A stretch of DNA of 64,000 bases from contig NC_134029.1 in the NCBI RefSeq assembly GCF_964204645.1, forward strand, positions 13,442,850 through 13,506,849, read 5' to 3'. The position numbers and the translations under genes are program-made. The notes beneath the pieces were generated by a model that made no database searches, was not told the origin of the DNA, and saw only the letters and a program-made list of their open reading frames with translations. This document shows positions 1-13,361 of this stretch, in pieces (within the stretch, counting starts at the first letter, position 1; every line of letters begins with the position of its first letter). The DNA comes from Tubulanus polymorphus (taxonomy: Eukaryota; Nemertea; Palaeonemertea; Tubulaniformes; Tubulanidae).

Positions 1-842
1 AATGCAGTTTGTTCATTCGTTCATCAATCACTGTCTAGTTAGCCAGTGTAATTGACCTGCTGACCGATAGCTGCTGCTGGGTTTTTGATAACCTATATAA
101 ACAATTTACTCAACAAAAAGGGAAAGTATGTGAAACTAGAATTACAGCATATTGCATTTCTTTCACATCTTAAGCCAAAAGAAGTTTTCTCTATCAAATG
201 AAATTGCTGATATTGCAGCATATTGCTGACAAAATTACGTGAACATCTCAACACTGCACTTTTATACGCTAATCGTTTGATCTTTTATAATAAGTTGGTA
301 ATTTCATTTCAACCAAACTGTATAACTACGAAATAAGATTTTGATTATGGTATCATTTCTAGCAAGCGATAAAATGATTCAATATTCATTAACGAACAAG
401 CAGAGAACAGCGTGACAAAGTGAAAATCACATGGATTATTTAAAAATCGTTTGTATCGAAATAAACAATTAATTCAAGGTTAATTCTAAGTATTTTAGAT
501 ACATTTTTTTCGTAATTCATTTTTTGAACATATGATTTTATTTGTATATTCCTCTCTCATATACCCTTAAAAACAAATTAAGCCTAAAAGACAAATTTAT
601 TTTTTTGTCTTGTCTTTCTTTTCTACAAAATCAAAGATTTATGAACGCACCAGAATGTTTTATAATCGCAAATGTAAAGAATTCTAGGACTGGCACTATA
701 TTTTAGTATTAATGGATTTAATCCATGATGATGTTATATGAATGAATAATTTTCCATTTTGTTGAGCGTAATATAATTTAGGGGATTCTTAGCATCTCAA
801 AAACTTTGATTTTCTATTCACAGAACTGTATTCAAAGCATAC

Positions 843-990
843 AGAGTTCTGTACACAAAGCATATAGGGTTTAGCAGTACCTTTGAACCTGTCACGTATC
901 ACTGCAAATCTTTAACAGATGCTGCTATTTTGAACAGGAAATAACCATGCCATCTCAAAATGGTCACTTTTCAATAGTTGACTTTTAGAA
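843..990 (+). repeat. dispersed repeat, copy 1
   Basis: About 150 bp here is clearly similar, in the same orientation, to 62546-62700. Shared landmarks include AGTACCTTTGA, CTGTCACGTATCAC and CTATTTTGAACAGGAAAT. It is an interspersed repeat of unknown class. The two copies lie on opposite sides of the whole cluster. Confidence 0.7.
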
Positions 991-1319
991 ACGATGTGTT
1001 TTGAGAGTAGCTGATGGTAAGAGTTACTATCACAAAGTCACTGTTAACAGGCGGGTGGTTTTACAGTCACCTCTACTGCTTGTGTGCACTATCGAAACCA
1101 GATGTTTCAAAATGGTCACTTTTCAATAATAGACTCTTCGAAACAGCCACTATAGAAAACCAACTAAATTGAAAGGATTACTATTTCAGAGTGACTGTTT
1201 TGAAATGTATACTACTGGAAAAGTAGCTGATATCGTTAATTGCTTATTGTTCTCAAGTGGCTACTAAGTAAAAGTAGACGTTTGGGCTCAAAAGTGAGAT
1301 AGACATGTTCTTGGATTCA

Positions 1320-2170
1320 GCCTTTCACTTATGTATATGTACTCACACCAGGTTTTTGTTTAGGTCTATCATAAAATGACTGAATTACACGTAAGGAAAC
1401 GGATGTTAGAATGAGTTTTCGAAATGTACGCCCCCTACTGGTTAGAACAGGAACTTATTATGTGAGGGGTTCGTTGTACCTCATATCCAGGTATACGTGT
1501 ATCAATTTTTATAGAAATCCCTTTATCCGCTTAGTAGATATGAATAAAAATGTATTTCCAGCAAAATGTAGGTGGCGCTCCTGAAGAACCATATAAGTTA
1601 CCTACTTAAACCATACATCACTTCAAGTATCTTGAAAAGGGCTGCTAACCAACATTGCAACCTCGATTCTATCGCCAACGGTTAAGGACCTAGGAGCAAA
1701 AATCGTTGTTTTCACAGTCCCCTGGTGGCAGTTGTATGAACTATTTATGCAGGATGGCATATCACACACATGTCTTTGTACTTATACCAAGTTTTGTTAT
1801 ACGAATAATAAACAGACCGCATTACATACGAAGTATGGATGCTGAAATCGATTTTTCAAAATTTACGCCCCCTAGTGGTTAAAACAGGAACTAATCATGT
1901 GAGGAGTTCATTGCATTTACTAACCAGGTACATGTGTATCAACTTTTATAGAAATCCAATGATACCCGATATAGATGAAAATGTGTTTTCCTGCGTCTTA
2001 TAGGTGGCGCTACTGGAGAATCATATGAGTTACATAAATATACCATACATCAATACAAGCGTCTTGTCAAGGGCTACTGATCACTCGTTGCAACCACAAT
2101 TCTATCTCCACCGGTTAAGGTGCTAGGAGCAAAAATCTCTTTGAAAAATTTGGGGTCCCATTTTCGAGCC
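1320..2170 (+). repeat. two diverged tandem units of about 440 bp
   Basis: The segments 1320-1710 and 1765-2150 align over most of their length. Each contains TACGCCCCCTA.TGGTTA, a block with ATCAA.TTTTATAGAAATCC, a block GTAGGTGGCGCT or ATAGGTGGCGCT, and GGTTAAGG..CTAGGAGCAAAAATC. A weaker third relative may lie at about 6690-6800. No coding potential is evident. Confidence 0.6.
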
Positions 2171-2959
2171 CGTAGAGCCCAAACCGTTAATCGCAGATAG
2201 GGCATGCCAATGACTTTTTTTTAGCCCCGGGCAGTCATGAACAACTTTCGTGCTCGGCCAAAGCTGAAAACTCAAAGACAAAAATTTTTCTCACACAGTA
2301 ACTTTTCGATGTCTGAATTTTCAAAAGTAAAACGCCCCTGGTGGGTGAACGGGGTCCCCAATCAAAGATCCCTTCGACTTACCTCAAGGTACCTGTGTTC
2401 CGTACATCTCACGTAAGTTTTAAGTAAATCCGTTGCGCAATATTCTTGTTACTAGCCCAATTCGAAGTATTAAAGCCTATATATGATGCTATCTATCTTG
2501 TGTTGCCGAATTCGAAGCTATATATGATGCCCTCTTACTTGTGCATACGACACAAACAAGCTATAAAAATTCCTCAGTTGCTTTCAGTCGAGCAATGTCC
2601 TAATTCAACAATCGACTCTAAGAGGAGGTAAAAATATCACTACTGCTTATGTATTTACTTCAAAACTAGAACAACCCAGCTCTATCAATATAAGGATACA
2701 CACACAAACACACGTACTTAGGAGTCGCTGTGGGAATAAGACACTTTTACAATACATATACGTATATGGAAACTGTTTGAATCGGGCTTAAATTTCGATG
2801 TTTAGAGGCTCACAGTGAGTAAACAGTGCAATTCTAATTAATATTATATACAGTATTTGTCAATGCAGCGTAGTACTTGTGATACAGAATGGTTTCACCG
2901 ACAGTGAAAGTAAATTGCAGTTGTTTATATCCTTTCAGTAAGATCCAGTGTGAAAAAGA

Positions 2960-2973
2960 ATATAATAATAATG

Positions 2974-3050
<77 letters not shown>

Positions 3051-3581
3051 GACGACGACGACGACGACGACAACAACAACAACAACAACGATTATGATTA
3101 TGATTATGATTATGATTATGATTATGATTATGATTATGATTATGATTATGATTATGATTATGATTATGATTATGATTATGATTATGATTATGATTATGAT
3201 TATGATTATGATTATTATTATTATTATTATTATAATTATTATTATAATTATTATTATAATTATTATTATAATTATTATTTTAATTATTATCATAATTATT
3301 ATCATAATTATTATCATAATTATTATCATAATCATAATCATTAATCATAATCATAATCATAATCATAATCATAATCATAATCATAATCATAATCATAATC
3401 ATAATCATAATCATAATCATAATCATAATCATAATCATAATCATAATCATAATCATAATCATAATCATAATCATAATCATAATCATAATCATAATCATAA
3501 TCATAATCATAATCATAATCATAATCATAATCATAATCATAATCATAATCATAATCATAATCATAATCATAATCATAATCA
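2960..3581. repeat. composite microsatellite
   Basis: A 620-bp run of simple repeats changes motif in steps: (AAT)n to about 3047, then (ACG)n, (AAC)n, (GATTAT)n to about 3212, an ATT-rich stretch, and (CATAAT)n to about 3580. Open frames in both strands are homopolymeric or dipeptide translations of the repeat and are not genes. Confidence 0.95.
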
Positions 3582-4116
3582 GCAGGAATAGGGTATCTGC
3601 GAAGGCAGCAGAAACCCTAATAAATTTTCTTCATTTATTTAAATCTTATTTGTCTGTGTATTATGATATAAATTGTTTTTATTTTTTTATGTGCACGTAC
3701 CGGTACGAGCTAACAATGAAGTTATCACTTCATTTGAATAAATTCTTAATCACACTAATTCTCAATATTTTTCTTTTCTTTGATAGTTCCTTGCAGCTTA
3801 TCATTTCCACGTTTCATACAAGTAGTAGATGAATGAAAGTGCAGTACTTAAGGCTGAACCTGGTAACTCAAATTAGGTGCTAGCACCGAACTTATGATTT
3901 TGATTTTATTTTCGGTGTCATTGAAGTTCGTAAATAAAGATTCAACCGTCATAGTATACTGTACTTAGCATAGCTTCGATTGGGTGTAATATTTCTACAA
4001 TACAAGGAGGAGGAGTCAATTAAAGGGTCTTCCCCGGGTATGGGTACAACCTGGTTTACTTTCTCTCTCAACTTGCTGGAGACTATTATCTGCATTCATT
4101 CTTGAATAGAAGAGGA
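3582..4116. other. no feature seen
   Basis: AT-rich sequence without a supported gene, repeat or structured element. Confidence 0.5.
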
Positions 4117-4898
4117 CAGTCAACTCCTCTTAATCCGTATAATTCGGACCTGGCTAAATCATACAGATTAACTGAAAATACGGATTACTTGAAGATTCTA
4201 AGAATATTAATACCTAGCCGAGTATAGGCAGGAAATAGCACTCAAGGGGTGTATTACACCGTAGTCATAAATTTCTTCACTTTGTAAATTGATTACTGTA
4301 GCATTTGCATCGATTTGTATAAGTTCAGAAAAAAAACGCAACTTGAATGCTATAGGTACGGTACATCGTTTTTCCATAATCCAATCGTTTGTGAGGGTAA
4401 TCTAGACAGGCGCGTTAAATGATTGGTTGAGGAAAGTGGGGAATTAATTCCCAAAGGGTAAAAAAGTAATCAACGAAGTTTTTTTTTCTCACTCTCACTT
4501 TGTTTGGATAATCAAATTAACTTGGTGCAAAGTAAAATTAACAATCACAAACGGCGGCTTGAATCTTATTACATGTACCGTGTATTATTTTGGCGCGAAA
4601 AAGAAGACACAGCGCAACCACATGCTCACATTCAATGACAGAAAATCAATAAATGTGTGTCCGGGGAACTTTTAGTACAGCATCTCAGCATGAAGTACGT
4701 ATCCTACACCATGTCGAACTCGATACGGAATAAGTGACAAGGAAACCATTGATTATGCATGAGTGGACCAAAATGTTTGTACTGATAAAGTGAAAATACG
4801 GATTATTTCATACGGATTAACTGAATTATTTATAAAGGATTTGAACACGAAAAAATGTGACTTTGAAAACTGGGATCCGCATTAAGAGGAGTCTACTG
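4117..4898. mobile_element. MITE-like element with terminal inverted repeats
   Basis: The left end reads CAGTCAACTCCTCTTAAT and the right end is the inverse of CAGTAGACTCCTCTTAAT. Inner blocks with TACGGATTA and CAGATTAACTGA or CGGATTAACTGA also occur in inverted order near both ends. The termini resemble pogo/Tigger elements, but I do not see the expected TA duplication, so class assignment is tentative. There is no transposase. Confidence 0.5.
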
Positions 4899-4915
4899 AG
4901 TAGAGTATATATTTT

Positions 4916-5007
4916 GAGCAACGTTTCGGCTAAACACTGTTCTGTTATTTCGTTTTGGCCTCGGTACGCCTGATGATAGCTAATAGTGTTTAGCCGAAAC
5001 GTTGCTA
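4916..5007. repeat. inverted repeat with about 21-bp arms
   Basis: GCAACGTTTCGGCTAAACACT near 4917-4937 is repeated as its exact inverse at about 4983-5004, separated by about 45 bp. A related sequence (GCGAAACGTTGCTTTAAATA) appears at about 13261, so the arm is part of a dispersed repeat. Confidence 0.7.
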
Positions 5008-5076
5008 AAAAAATACTCGTCTTTTCACGAATTAATGCTTTACATCTGCCGGAATATGTTGTATGGAGCGGTGTTG

Positions 5077-6385
5077 TCATATCGCGGAAAGACGGAATCG
5101 CGGAATTTTCCAAAAACGCGGAATTTCTTCATTTTTACAATGAATAGTAAACGGGGTTTTCCCACGGGAATACCCACTGTCGGACAGGGCACCGGACCCA
5201 GGTTTTCAACACCGGGAATTAGTATTTGATAATTTATTATATCGTCAGTCAACAACTTAACGATACTGTTCCAAATAATGGAGAACCTAGGCAATACGTG
5301 CTTTGCGAATTCAGTGATACAGAGTATCGCTGCATTAACTGAAGGAATACAAATCGATGGTACGTAAACGTAGGATTTGTGATGACACCATGGGTCATTC
5401 TCCAGGACTCATTTCCGAGTTAAGATTTGACTCTGGTCTCTGGATTTAAAACATTGGAAATGAATTGATTCTAAGTAACTGAGAGTTAACTCACAACTGT
5501 GGAACTGGATCGATGTCAGACGAAAATAAATAGACATTATGTATATTTCATTCTGGCTTAGGATTGTTCATGCGTGTTGTGTGTCTACATTGTTGTTATA
5601 AGCGAATGTGGTTTATCTTTTAGAATTAAATGATATGAAAGATTATAAAATGGTTTCGTTTTTTTTAATGTTAACTTTGTGACTGCTATAACATATATGT
5701 CCCTATGCTGATTATTTGGATCAAAAGAATCTTATTGGTACCGGTACTGGACGGCCGTAAAATTATAATAATTGCGAAGGAATTTGAACCGGTACTTGTT
5801 TGGTCGTAGGATTTCATGTTTGCAACCATCTACAACTACGGTCCGACACCGCGAACGTGCTCAATATTTATCTGATAATATTCGTTTCTGAAGTTCTCAA
5901 AAAGTCGATGAACTTCGATAACCGAAGTTTGCCTAGTAGAAATAGACAATAGGTGCCTGGTCTCTTTCACCCCAATTGATTCTGACTTCTTCTACAGGTG
6001 GCAGCCAGGGCCACCTTCGGTTGTCTGAGTTAGTCGAGTATAGTCGAACTAAACGAAACCGAATGTCCGGTAGTCGGAACTATATTCCGGAAATAGTTCG
6101 AAAATCAAGCGCATTCGGTTATTAGTTCCGACCACTAGTTGACTAGATACGAAAACCGAATTTGGCCCAGTCAACGGTATCGTAATATAATAATTCCATA
6201 TAAAATTGCCTGCAAATAATGGGATTCGAACCTAACTCGTTGTATCGATCGGTCCGGTGCCCTGTCCGACAGTGGGTATCCCCGTGGGAAAACCCGTTTA
6301 CTTTTTAAAGTAAAAATGAAGAAATTCCGCGTTTTTGGAAAAAATTCCGCGATTCCGTCTTTCCGCGATATGACAACACCGTGTA
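5077..6385. mobile_element. 1.3-kb element or pair bounded by long inverted repeats
   Basis: About 140 bp at 5077-5215 (from CGGTGTTGTCATATCGCGG to the GGGCACCGGACC block) recurs inverted at about 6245-6385. The interior has no transposase. This is either a non-autonomous TIR transposon or two head-to-head copies of a repeat. The right arm also contains a tRNA B-box-like GGTTCGAATCCCA on the minus strand. Confidence 0.6.
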
Positions 6386-7701
6386 TGGAGATGTTGATTG
6401 GGAAGACCACAGGCTCAAGAATTAAATAAATTTCATTTTTTTGCCGAACGATTTAGCCTACGCTGTATTGTTAAACCTCATTTATGCGATTTTGTTACAG
6501 ACGAAAAGTTAATTCTAATTTACATCATGTCGCAGCCAAAGATTTCACCAAATAATTCTTATCAATGTATAACATGCGACTATTTTGAATGAGCGCGACA
6601 CATATCCGGGATATGTGGATCCACAAGGGCTACCACGTAAAAAGTAGTGATGTACCTTAATTGTTTGGCGCTTTCATAGTTCGCTGGGAGTTGCATGAAC
6701 TAATCGTACCCATTGGCATGTGGTGCTTATGTGTGTATGTACTTTTACCATGTTTTTTATGTGATCTAGCTTTGAAACTGAATTAAACCACCTGTACTCA
6801 GTAGATGCTAATTGCTAGTTTCAACATGTATTCGTGAAGCATTTTGATAATAAAATATCTTGATTTGTTCTATCAAGAACTCAATATTCTGATGAGTTGA
6901 CGTTAAACAGAGATAAGAATATATCTCTGTTAATTCGATAAAAGATATCTGTTTTATTGAAATATTTGAATACATACGTATGTAAAGTTGTAGATCGCCA
7001 ATAAAGCACTATTATCAATATTATTATAAATTAATGACTGATGGAATCCCAAGCAATGAATCGCTTCAGGTCACATGTATGTAAGATGTCAGAAAACCCG
7101 TTATTGCCGCTTAACAGCTATATTTTACATTTGATTTGGAAGGTAATCTTGCTTAGGAGTCAGTTTGTCAAAGCACGGAAGCAATACAGTCTTACTTGTT
7201 TATGTCTCAGTTGCAGCGGGGCTGGGCGCTCATTATATTGCTCACTTAAATCACTTATACTGCCCAATGTTTTTCACTGTGTAAACTCCATCGTACTAGG
7301 TATACAGGGGCATTGAGGAATTGAATTTTAGGCACCTGAGCCCTCAACTTGATTCAAGCAAAAAAAAAATTAACTGTCTTCACAGAATTTTATTATGAGT
7401 CTAGGATTTTCTAAATTGCTGAATGCTTTCTGCTCTGGTTTTAAGGTCAATTCAAATTCAATCTTGAATACATAAAAATAAGTCAAATAAATATTCATTT
7501 TATTGAAAGAATTCTACTGAACACAGATTTTGAAATGTATGATGTGTTTGTTGATTTATCCAGGCAAAATAATTACAGCAAAATCAACTGACGATCAACG
7601 AGGTGAAGTTTTCATTTATCTTCGGATAATTTGTCTACCCCTGATGATACAAGCATTTTGGCTACACCTTTTGAAACCTCAACGCTTTATCTACTCGCGC
7701 C
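6386..7701. other. no supported gene
   Basis: AT-rich DNA. A 91-codon frame at 7041-7316 lies in a repeat: its CAGAAAACCC.TTAT..C..CTT segment recurs near 36015-36060. It has no domain, so I do not call it a gene. Confidence 0.5.
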
Positions 7702-9394
7702 GATAATTGCACTAACAACAGTAATTAATAATAAAATAATATGTTCAGCAGCAAAGTTAATAATATTTCCTGCAGATTTCAATATATCCAACCAACAATC
7801 GATGCAATAATTCCGGGAAAAGCTGCTGCAGATTTTTTAGATAGTTCCCATAGATATTTTGCTAATTTCTTTAATCCATCTTTTAACTTTATCTTGTATT
7901 GAATTATTATGACTTGGAGGTTTATCTGGTTTATTGGGTGTAGGCGTAGATTTCAGTGAATTTGATATTGCTAAACCAATTGTTGTAAATAACATAGTTA
8001 CAGCTGTTAGAATTGAAAGAATTGTTATTCCTTCTAATTTAAATAATAATCTAATTCTATCTTTTAATGACATTTCAGAATTTGGTTTTATCAACAAATC
8101 TTTAAAAATAACTTTTAATTTTTTAATATGATTAAGATCATATGATTTTTATAATATGTCTCTTTCTTTGGTAATTCTTTGTTTTATTTTAAATCATCAA
8201 TTTCTTTTTCTAAAGCTAACTTTCTGCTTTCATAATCAGCTTCATCAAGATTTTTATCTAATTCTAATTGTTTTAATTCTTCATTTGCATTAGTTCATTC
8301 TTTTTCTAACATCATGGTTATTTAAGAAAATCTCATCTTAATATTAGCAATTTCACCAGCTGAGTCTTGCATACCTTTAATTTCTCTACGTGCTTGTTCA
8401 GGAAATATTTTTAATTGTTCTTCATTTAAATCAAGTAATCCTTTTTTTAATAAAGATTGCATTCGATTTGTTCCAGTTTCAGTACCAGGTGTATCTAAAA
8501 TACTATTCATATCTTCTTCAATTGAATTCATTGTATCCAGTAAGTTATCTAAATGTTTTCCTAATTGTAATTTACTTGAATCATTATCAATTTGTTGAAT
8601 ATCTCGATGTTTCTGGTGTTGAAGTTCTTAATTAATCTAATCGATCTCCATACTCTTCCATTTCTGGATCAACATAAGTAGGATTTAAATTTGGATTTTT
8701 AAATGGTGAATATTTGTTAATATCGATACCAACATTTGGTTATTCTTCAATTATTCTATCGAGTGCATTCCATATAATTCTGAGTAATTCTGAACCACCT
8801 TTTGAACGTTCAATTGTAGATCCTACACGCATTCCAGGTTCAAAAATATTTTCTTGACCCATTCTAGATAATTGTATTGATGCAGTTTTGTTATTTAATT
8901 CAACATTATAAAACCATGCATCATTTTTAAATTCTAATTAATTATTCATGAAATGTGGATCATCTTTTAAAATTTGCATTACAATATCTTCTGTATCAAC
9001 TTTATCTATTACATCTTTTGGGTAATAATTCGTTAACAATTGTATCTATTACTCTACTTTTCATTCCATATAATTGCCCTTTCCAATAAGGATCAGTTGT
9101 ATTTACTAATCTATTCATTAAATCTTTTCTAAATGGTTCGGGTTTAATAACTTCCCTTTCGGGAGCTGTCATATATTCTTTCAATTTTTCACGCGTTTCG
9201 TAATCAATTACACCATCATCTTCATCAGCTAAACTAGAATTATATGATGGATCATCATCTTCATCATTATTTAAATTATTATTATATACTGATCCTTCAT
9301 CATTATCAATATTAGTTTCATTAAAATCAGGTTGTGGTTCATCACTTATACCAGGGGCGTCACCAAAAGTATCCATTGGAATATCTGCTTCCAT
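7702..9394 (-). pseudogene. decayed coiled-coil/membrane structural protein, full-length form
   Basis: Read from 9394 downwards this matches the 147-aa acidic protein (22691-23134) and continues into the 393-aa coiled-coil/membrane protein (21446-22627). Open pieces remain at 9002-9394 (acidic N-terminal part), 8322-8531 (coiled-coil part) and 7837-8097 (membrane part). At the position where copy B has a TAA between the two proteins, this copy has AAA, although it carries its own stop a few codons earlier. This indicates that the two proteins were once one. Multiple frameshifts and stops make it non-functional. Confidence 0.8.
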
Positions 9395-9410
9395 TTATAA
9401 AATAAAAAAT

Positions 9411-10146
9411 TAAAATTTGAAATATAATATTCCTCCTATTACAATTCCTATACAAGATATAGCTAATTTAGAATTTTCATGTGATTTATTATCATTATAA
9501 CCTTAAATTATTTCATGTTCAATAATATCAGTTTTTATATTTTCTGATGTATTGTAATCTTTTATTTTAGAATCATTATCCAATTTAGGGTTTTAGTTTC
9601 TGTTGATTTAATATGTTTTTTAATTTTTTCACCTTCCATTAATTTTGGAGCAGTATTAATCATTTTATTTATATCATTCAATCCAAATGAATTATTGATT
9701 GTTGCAGTTTTAATTAGATTATTATAACCAATTATATTTCCCATCTTTAAAACTAAATCATTTGAAATAATTAATAGATTAGGACCTATACAATAATTTA
9801 ATCTCACATGAGATTTATCTAAATAATTTTGATATCTTTTGATATGTTTTCTGGAATCGATCTGTTTTTATCATTATGAATTGAATATTCAAATAAAACT
9901 TTAAATTGTTTCTGCGCGTCAAATGAAGTGTTATCATTTCCAACTATTGGGGATATTGTTTCAACCTGTGCACTTAGAATACAAATCAAATATATTCTAA
10001 TAGATTGATTTATTCTTTGTATACCTGATTTAGTAAAACCTTCACTATTATCTAAAATAAAATAAACCCAACCATCATTATTATCAATTTTATAATTATG
10101 ATAAGCACCAACTCTATGCATATAATCAATTCTTTTTATTTCAAAC
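9411..10146 (-). pseudogene. decayed 440-aa Polinton protein, C-terminal half
   Basis: Similar to the C-terminal half of the protein encoded at 23151-24473, including the GIQRINQSIR, FDAQKQFKVLFE and RLNYCIGPNLLIISNDLVLK segments. It is split into frames at 9819-10121 and 9562-9807, and its end is interrupted by the insertion that starts at about 10147. No function remains. Confidence 0.8.
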
Positions 10147-10891
10147 TGTTCAGCAGAGAATCAACAACGGACAACAAGAATTCTTAAAACAAAACGCGTT
10201 ACAAATTTATTCTAACGTTACTTCTACAGTTAATTAGAGTAAAGTTCGTTCACACTTCTCCAGTAGTGAGCTGTGGTGGTATCCGAGTAGATCGCGATCT
10301 TGATGTGTGCACACTGATCAACGTATGACGAGCCTTCCAGGATATAGTGAATGTTGATGACCGTAAGTTAACCGCACTAACTGACGTAGCTTGAGTGCGG
10401 GAGGTTTCGAGACACACACACAATTGACGTATCTGAGTGGACATAATCCACAAACTAAAAGACAACAACAGTTACTGTTACGACATTTATGAGGGTCATA
10501 AACCCTGCAAACCAAACGTGCGTTTCAATGGTAACGTTATTTGATTATAATACAAAGATTTATCCGAAGATAGTACAATACAATGGTTTATCTATCAAGC
10601 AATTTGCTTGGAATGATTATTAAGAATAAATATTAGAATAGTTTAACTTACCCCGTGAACAGCACACATGTGTTAATATATTACACCCAATACGGTGTCC
10701 TAACAGCTGGACGGGTTTGTCGTGTCTAGTGAAACGACGCTTAAACCAAATCTTATATAGAATTGACCGCTATGGTTGAATGGTCACATTGAGAAAGGTG
10801 CGCTGATCCCAACCAACACACAGCTAGCTATAAGCTATGCATGCATCCAGAATGCATGAATATTAGAAGCTATGAATGCAAGGTCGTGACA
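10147..10891. mobile_element. insertion in copy A, possible solo LTR
   Basis: This 745-bp block has no counterpart in the other copies. It begins TGTTCAG and ends GTGACA, is flanked by CAAAC on the left and CCAAC on the right (4 of 5 identical), and contains a TATA-like CTTATATAGAA at about 10750. Those features fit a solo LTR. However, the flanking element sequence also lost about 1.7 kb, so a deletion filled with other DNA is equally possible. Confidence 0.3.
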
Positions 10892-11260
10892 CCAACTGAT
10901 AGTAATGCTCCATTATATAAACCAGTTATTGTCCACTTATTATCACTCATTTATTAATCAAAAAAATTACCATCTTCAAAATATTTACTTATCTTAGTGA
11001 TAATTATTTCTACATTTATTTCATTACTACTTATATGTTTATCATATATTTCAGTTAATATGTGTTTAATATCATCGATAATTCCATCTTCATTTAATTC
11101 ATAATATTCTAAGGGTGTTTTAATTAAATCAATTACTTTTTCTATATTATAATTTTCTTTATTAATCATTGATGCATTGTTAAACGATTTACTTTTAATA
11201 TCAGTAATTACATCATTTACTTTAATTCTCATTTCTTATCCATGTTTAAAATCAAACCTC
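10892..11260 (-). pseudogene. remnants of two small Polinton genes
   Basis: 10892-10951 matches the first codons of the 73-aa membrane protein gene (25414-25635). 10954-11232 is an open frame of 92 codons matching residues of the 115-aa protein (25632-25979). Similarity to copy B stops at about 11260, right before a palindromic repeat. Confidence 0.75.
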
Positions 11261-11263
11261 ACT

Positions 11264-11299
11264 GACCGAGGCTACAATATTGTAGCCTAGGTCGGTTCA
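11264..11299. repeat. palindromic repeat next to copy A
   Basis: A near-perfect palindrome centred on CTACAATATTGTAG with CCGAGG and CCTAGG flanks. The same palindrome forms the core of the 62-bp tandem repeat at 63463-63690. It touches the truncated end of copy A. Confidence 0.75.
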
Positions 11300-13355
11300 C
11301 TGCATGAACTTTGCTTGCGATTACTGGCCCAACCCCAGTCGGTTGTTTTTACAGTATTTGAAGTACTGGCCAATTGGATGTTACCATAAATAAACAGTAT
11401 TTTGAAGATGTGGTGACAGAGAGAATCTGTTTTTATTTCGTCTTGAGAAGGTCCTACTGTTCGCTATTCTGTGTCAAAATATGAATTGAAATATAAAGGA
11501 TGGAGTTAGTTTCCTTTCCCGACACTGTAGTTATGCTTTTAATCATGAAGGATAATTATGTTATAGCAATTATAGTGATAACCTACGACAGGTTCAAATT
11601 CACGTATTAGAAAACGACAATTATCTTTAAATTCCAAATTTAATTTGGAAAGCGGCGTTTATGCGCACGATTCCGAAAATGTCAGAATTCCGAAAACTAG
11701 GGATTCACACGGTTAGAATGTTAACTAAATAAGTTTCGTCCGAGCAAATGATTACTTTAAGAAACTAACGGCGAAACTTCACGGGTTGGTGCGGTCTGTG
11801 CGCTGCATGAACGGGTTTTTGGTATCAAATGTAAAATATCGGCCGGGTACATGTTCGGATTTGTACCGATACATTGAGTTTAGTTCAATTTTTTGATCAT
11901 TATAGTTTAGGAGCTCTGTGTGACGTCACTTAGCGCGCTGATCAAAAATAGTCTGCACACTGTGAGCATCACATGTTGCTTGGTTTTAAAGGACAGTGTG
12001 CTAATTGACTATACATGAAAAAGGGCTTGCCCAAAATTCTCTTCCTGACAGAGGAATGTATAATCGCACTGATATAGCTGTCTTGCTAGGTTGAAGGGTG
12101 TTTGAACTTCGCCGAATTCAGTTAAAATTCAATGAAATACCATAATTAATAAAATCTTATTGACGGAAATTTACCGCTATATCTAAGTTATTTTTCAGTG
12201 CGTTTTAAAATTACATTGAATTCATCGTTCGAGGTCAATGATGGCGCAAAAAAATTTAAATTGAGTCCAGTTGGGAGAATATTCCCTTACTTTAGGGTGA
12301 TTTAGTATTTTATGAATCAAGAAATTATTTACAATGGACTAATTTTCTGCTAGCAGCAAAACAACACACTGTTATCTGAACTGTCAATCATTACGTCGTG
12401 TCTAGTATATATAGACTAAAAAAGGATGCGTGGTTCCCACGCGAGAACCAAACAAGACGGTTGTTAGTGGACGTACTCAAGTTGGATGGTCAGGAGTCAA
12501 CAACGGTTTAAATAATTTATAAAAACAGATGTAAGCAGTTGTAAACTTAGAGGAAATATCAACATATATACACAATTGTGTCTAACTTTCTCCTGTCTGG
12601 TTTTATGTTAAATATATATTTTGTTTGAATAAATATTGAATAAAAAATCTGTTTCTTATCGAAGTCCTTGATTCGTGCTTGAATATATACATAAGATTTT
12701 ACAAATGAACACAAAGATATAACAAGAATTGAGGTCTTGGTTATTCGGTGACAAGTCGAATCGTTTGGAACTAAGAAAAATCCTCAGACTTAGAAAAGTC
12801 TGACTTAAGTTGAATTTCCGAAAAGTACGACTACTAATTGTTTCTGTTATCGGAAATTAAATCAACATCTACATCTAATGTATCTATTGATACGAAACGG
12901 TTTTAGGACCGTAGATTGATTGAAAGTTACGGAGAGGGAGGGGTAGCTCTATCGCATTAAAACATTATTGCTCAGTTATACATATGGCATTCATCCATTT
13001 AGCTCAAACAACAAACACACTTCTGCGCAGAAAAATACCAAGGCTATATATGCTTAATCATGTATTTCATTGATACAGACAATAAAATCGCTGTCCGCGT
13101 TTTGTCCCCTTGCTTAAGTCACGTTTGTTATCTAATACAAATTAATAATGGTCAGCAGAATTTAAGGGCTTTCACCGATGAGTAGTAGCCTATCTGTCAT
13201 GAGGCCTGATCATGCACATGTGTTATATTAGAAATACAATATAGCTTTTCAATTTTTTAGGCGAAACGTTGCTTTAAATATATTCGCCGCGTCTTGATTT
13301 TCTTGAGGGATTTCTCTTGATTGTTAAAACAATATCAAATCATCCTGTCTCAAAA
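11300..13355. other. no supported gene
   Basis: Two kilobases without a recognisable gene. Small hairpins occur, for example GTCTAGTATATATAGAC near 12400, and a dispersed fragment GCGAAACGTTGC at about 13261. Nothing else stands out. Confidence 0.5.
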
Positions 13356-13361
13356 AGTATG
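13356..13361. other. target-site duplication, left copy (AGTATG)
   Basis: AGTATG directly precedes the left Polinton terminus and recurs as AGTATG at 31685-31690 directly after the right terminus. A 6-bp duplication is the known size for Polinton integrases. Confidence 0.95.

Larger units (their letters stand above)
1..2959. other. gene-free repeat-rich flank
   Basis: No coding region is supported here. The stretch holds diverged repeats described separately (843-990 and 1320-2170) and short direct repeats, for example a copy of about 36 bp at 957-992 that recurs at 1108-1143. The only open frames are short, have no recognisable domain and lie in repeat-like sequence. Confidence 0.6.
7702..11260 (-). 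mobile_element. Polinton remnant (copy A), structural block only
   Basis: This fragment is co-linear with 21470-25960 of the complete element in the same orientation. It contains decayed versions of the coiled-coil/membrane protein, the acidic protein fused in frame to it, the 440-aa protein and two small proteins. It has no TIR at either side and lacks integrase, ATPase, capsid and polymerase. About 1.7 kb of the reference block is replaced by about 745 bp of unrelated DNA at 10147-10891. Divergence and many stops show it is the oldest copy here. Confidence 0.85.

Noticed and set aside
2962-3581. CRISPR-like array
   Set aside because: Pure simple repeats without unique spacers.
2834-3591. 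Long open frames on both strands with Asn, Ile, Asp-Tyr or His-Asn repeats
   Set aside because: They are direct translations of the microsatellite at 2960-3581.
7041-7316. 91-codon open frame as a gene
   Set aside because: It overlaps a dispersed repeat also found near 36015 and shows no domain.
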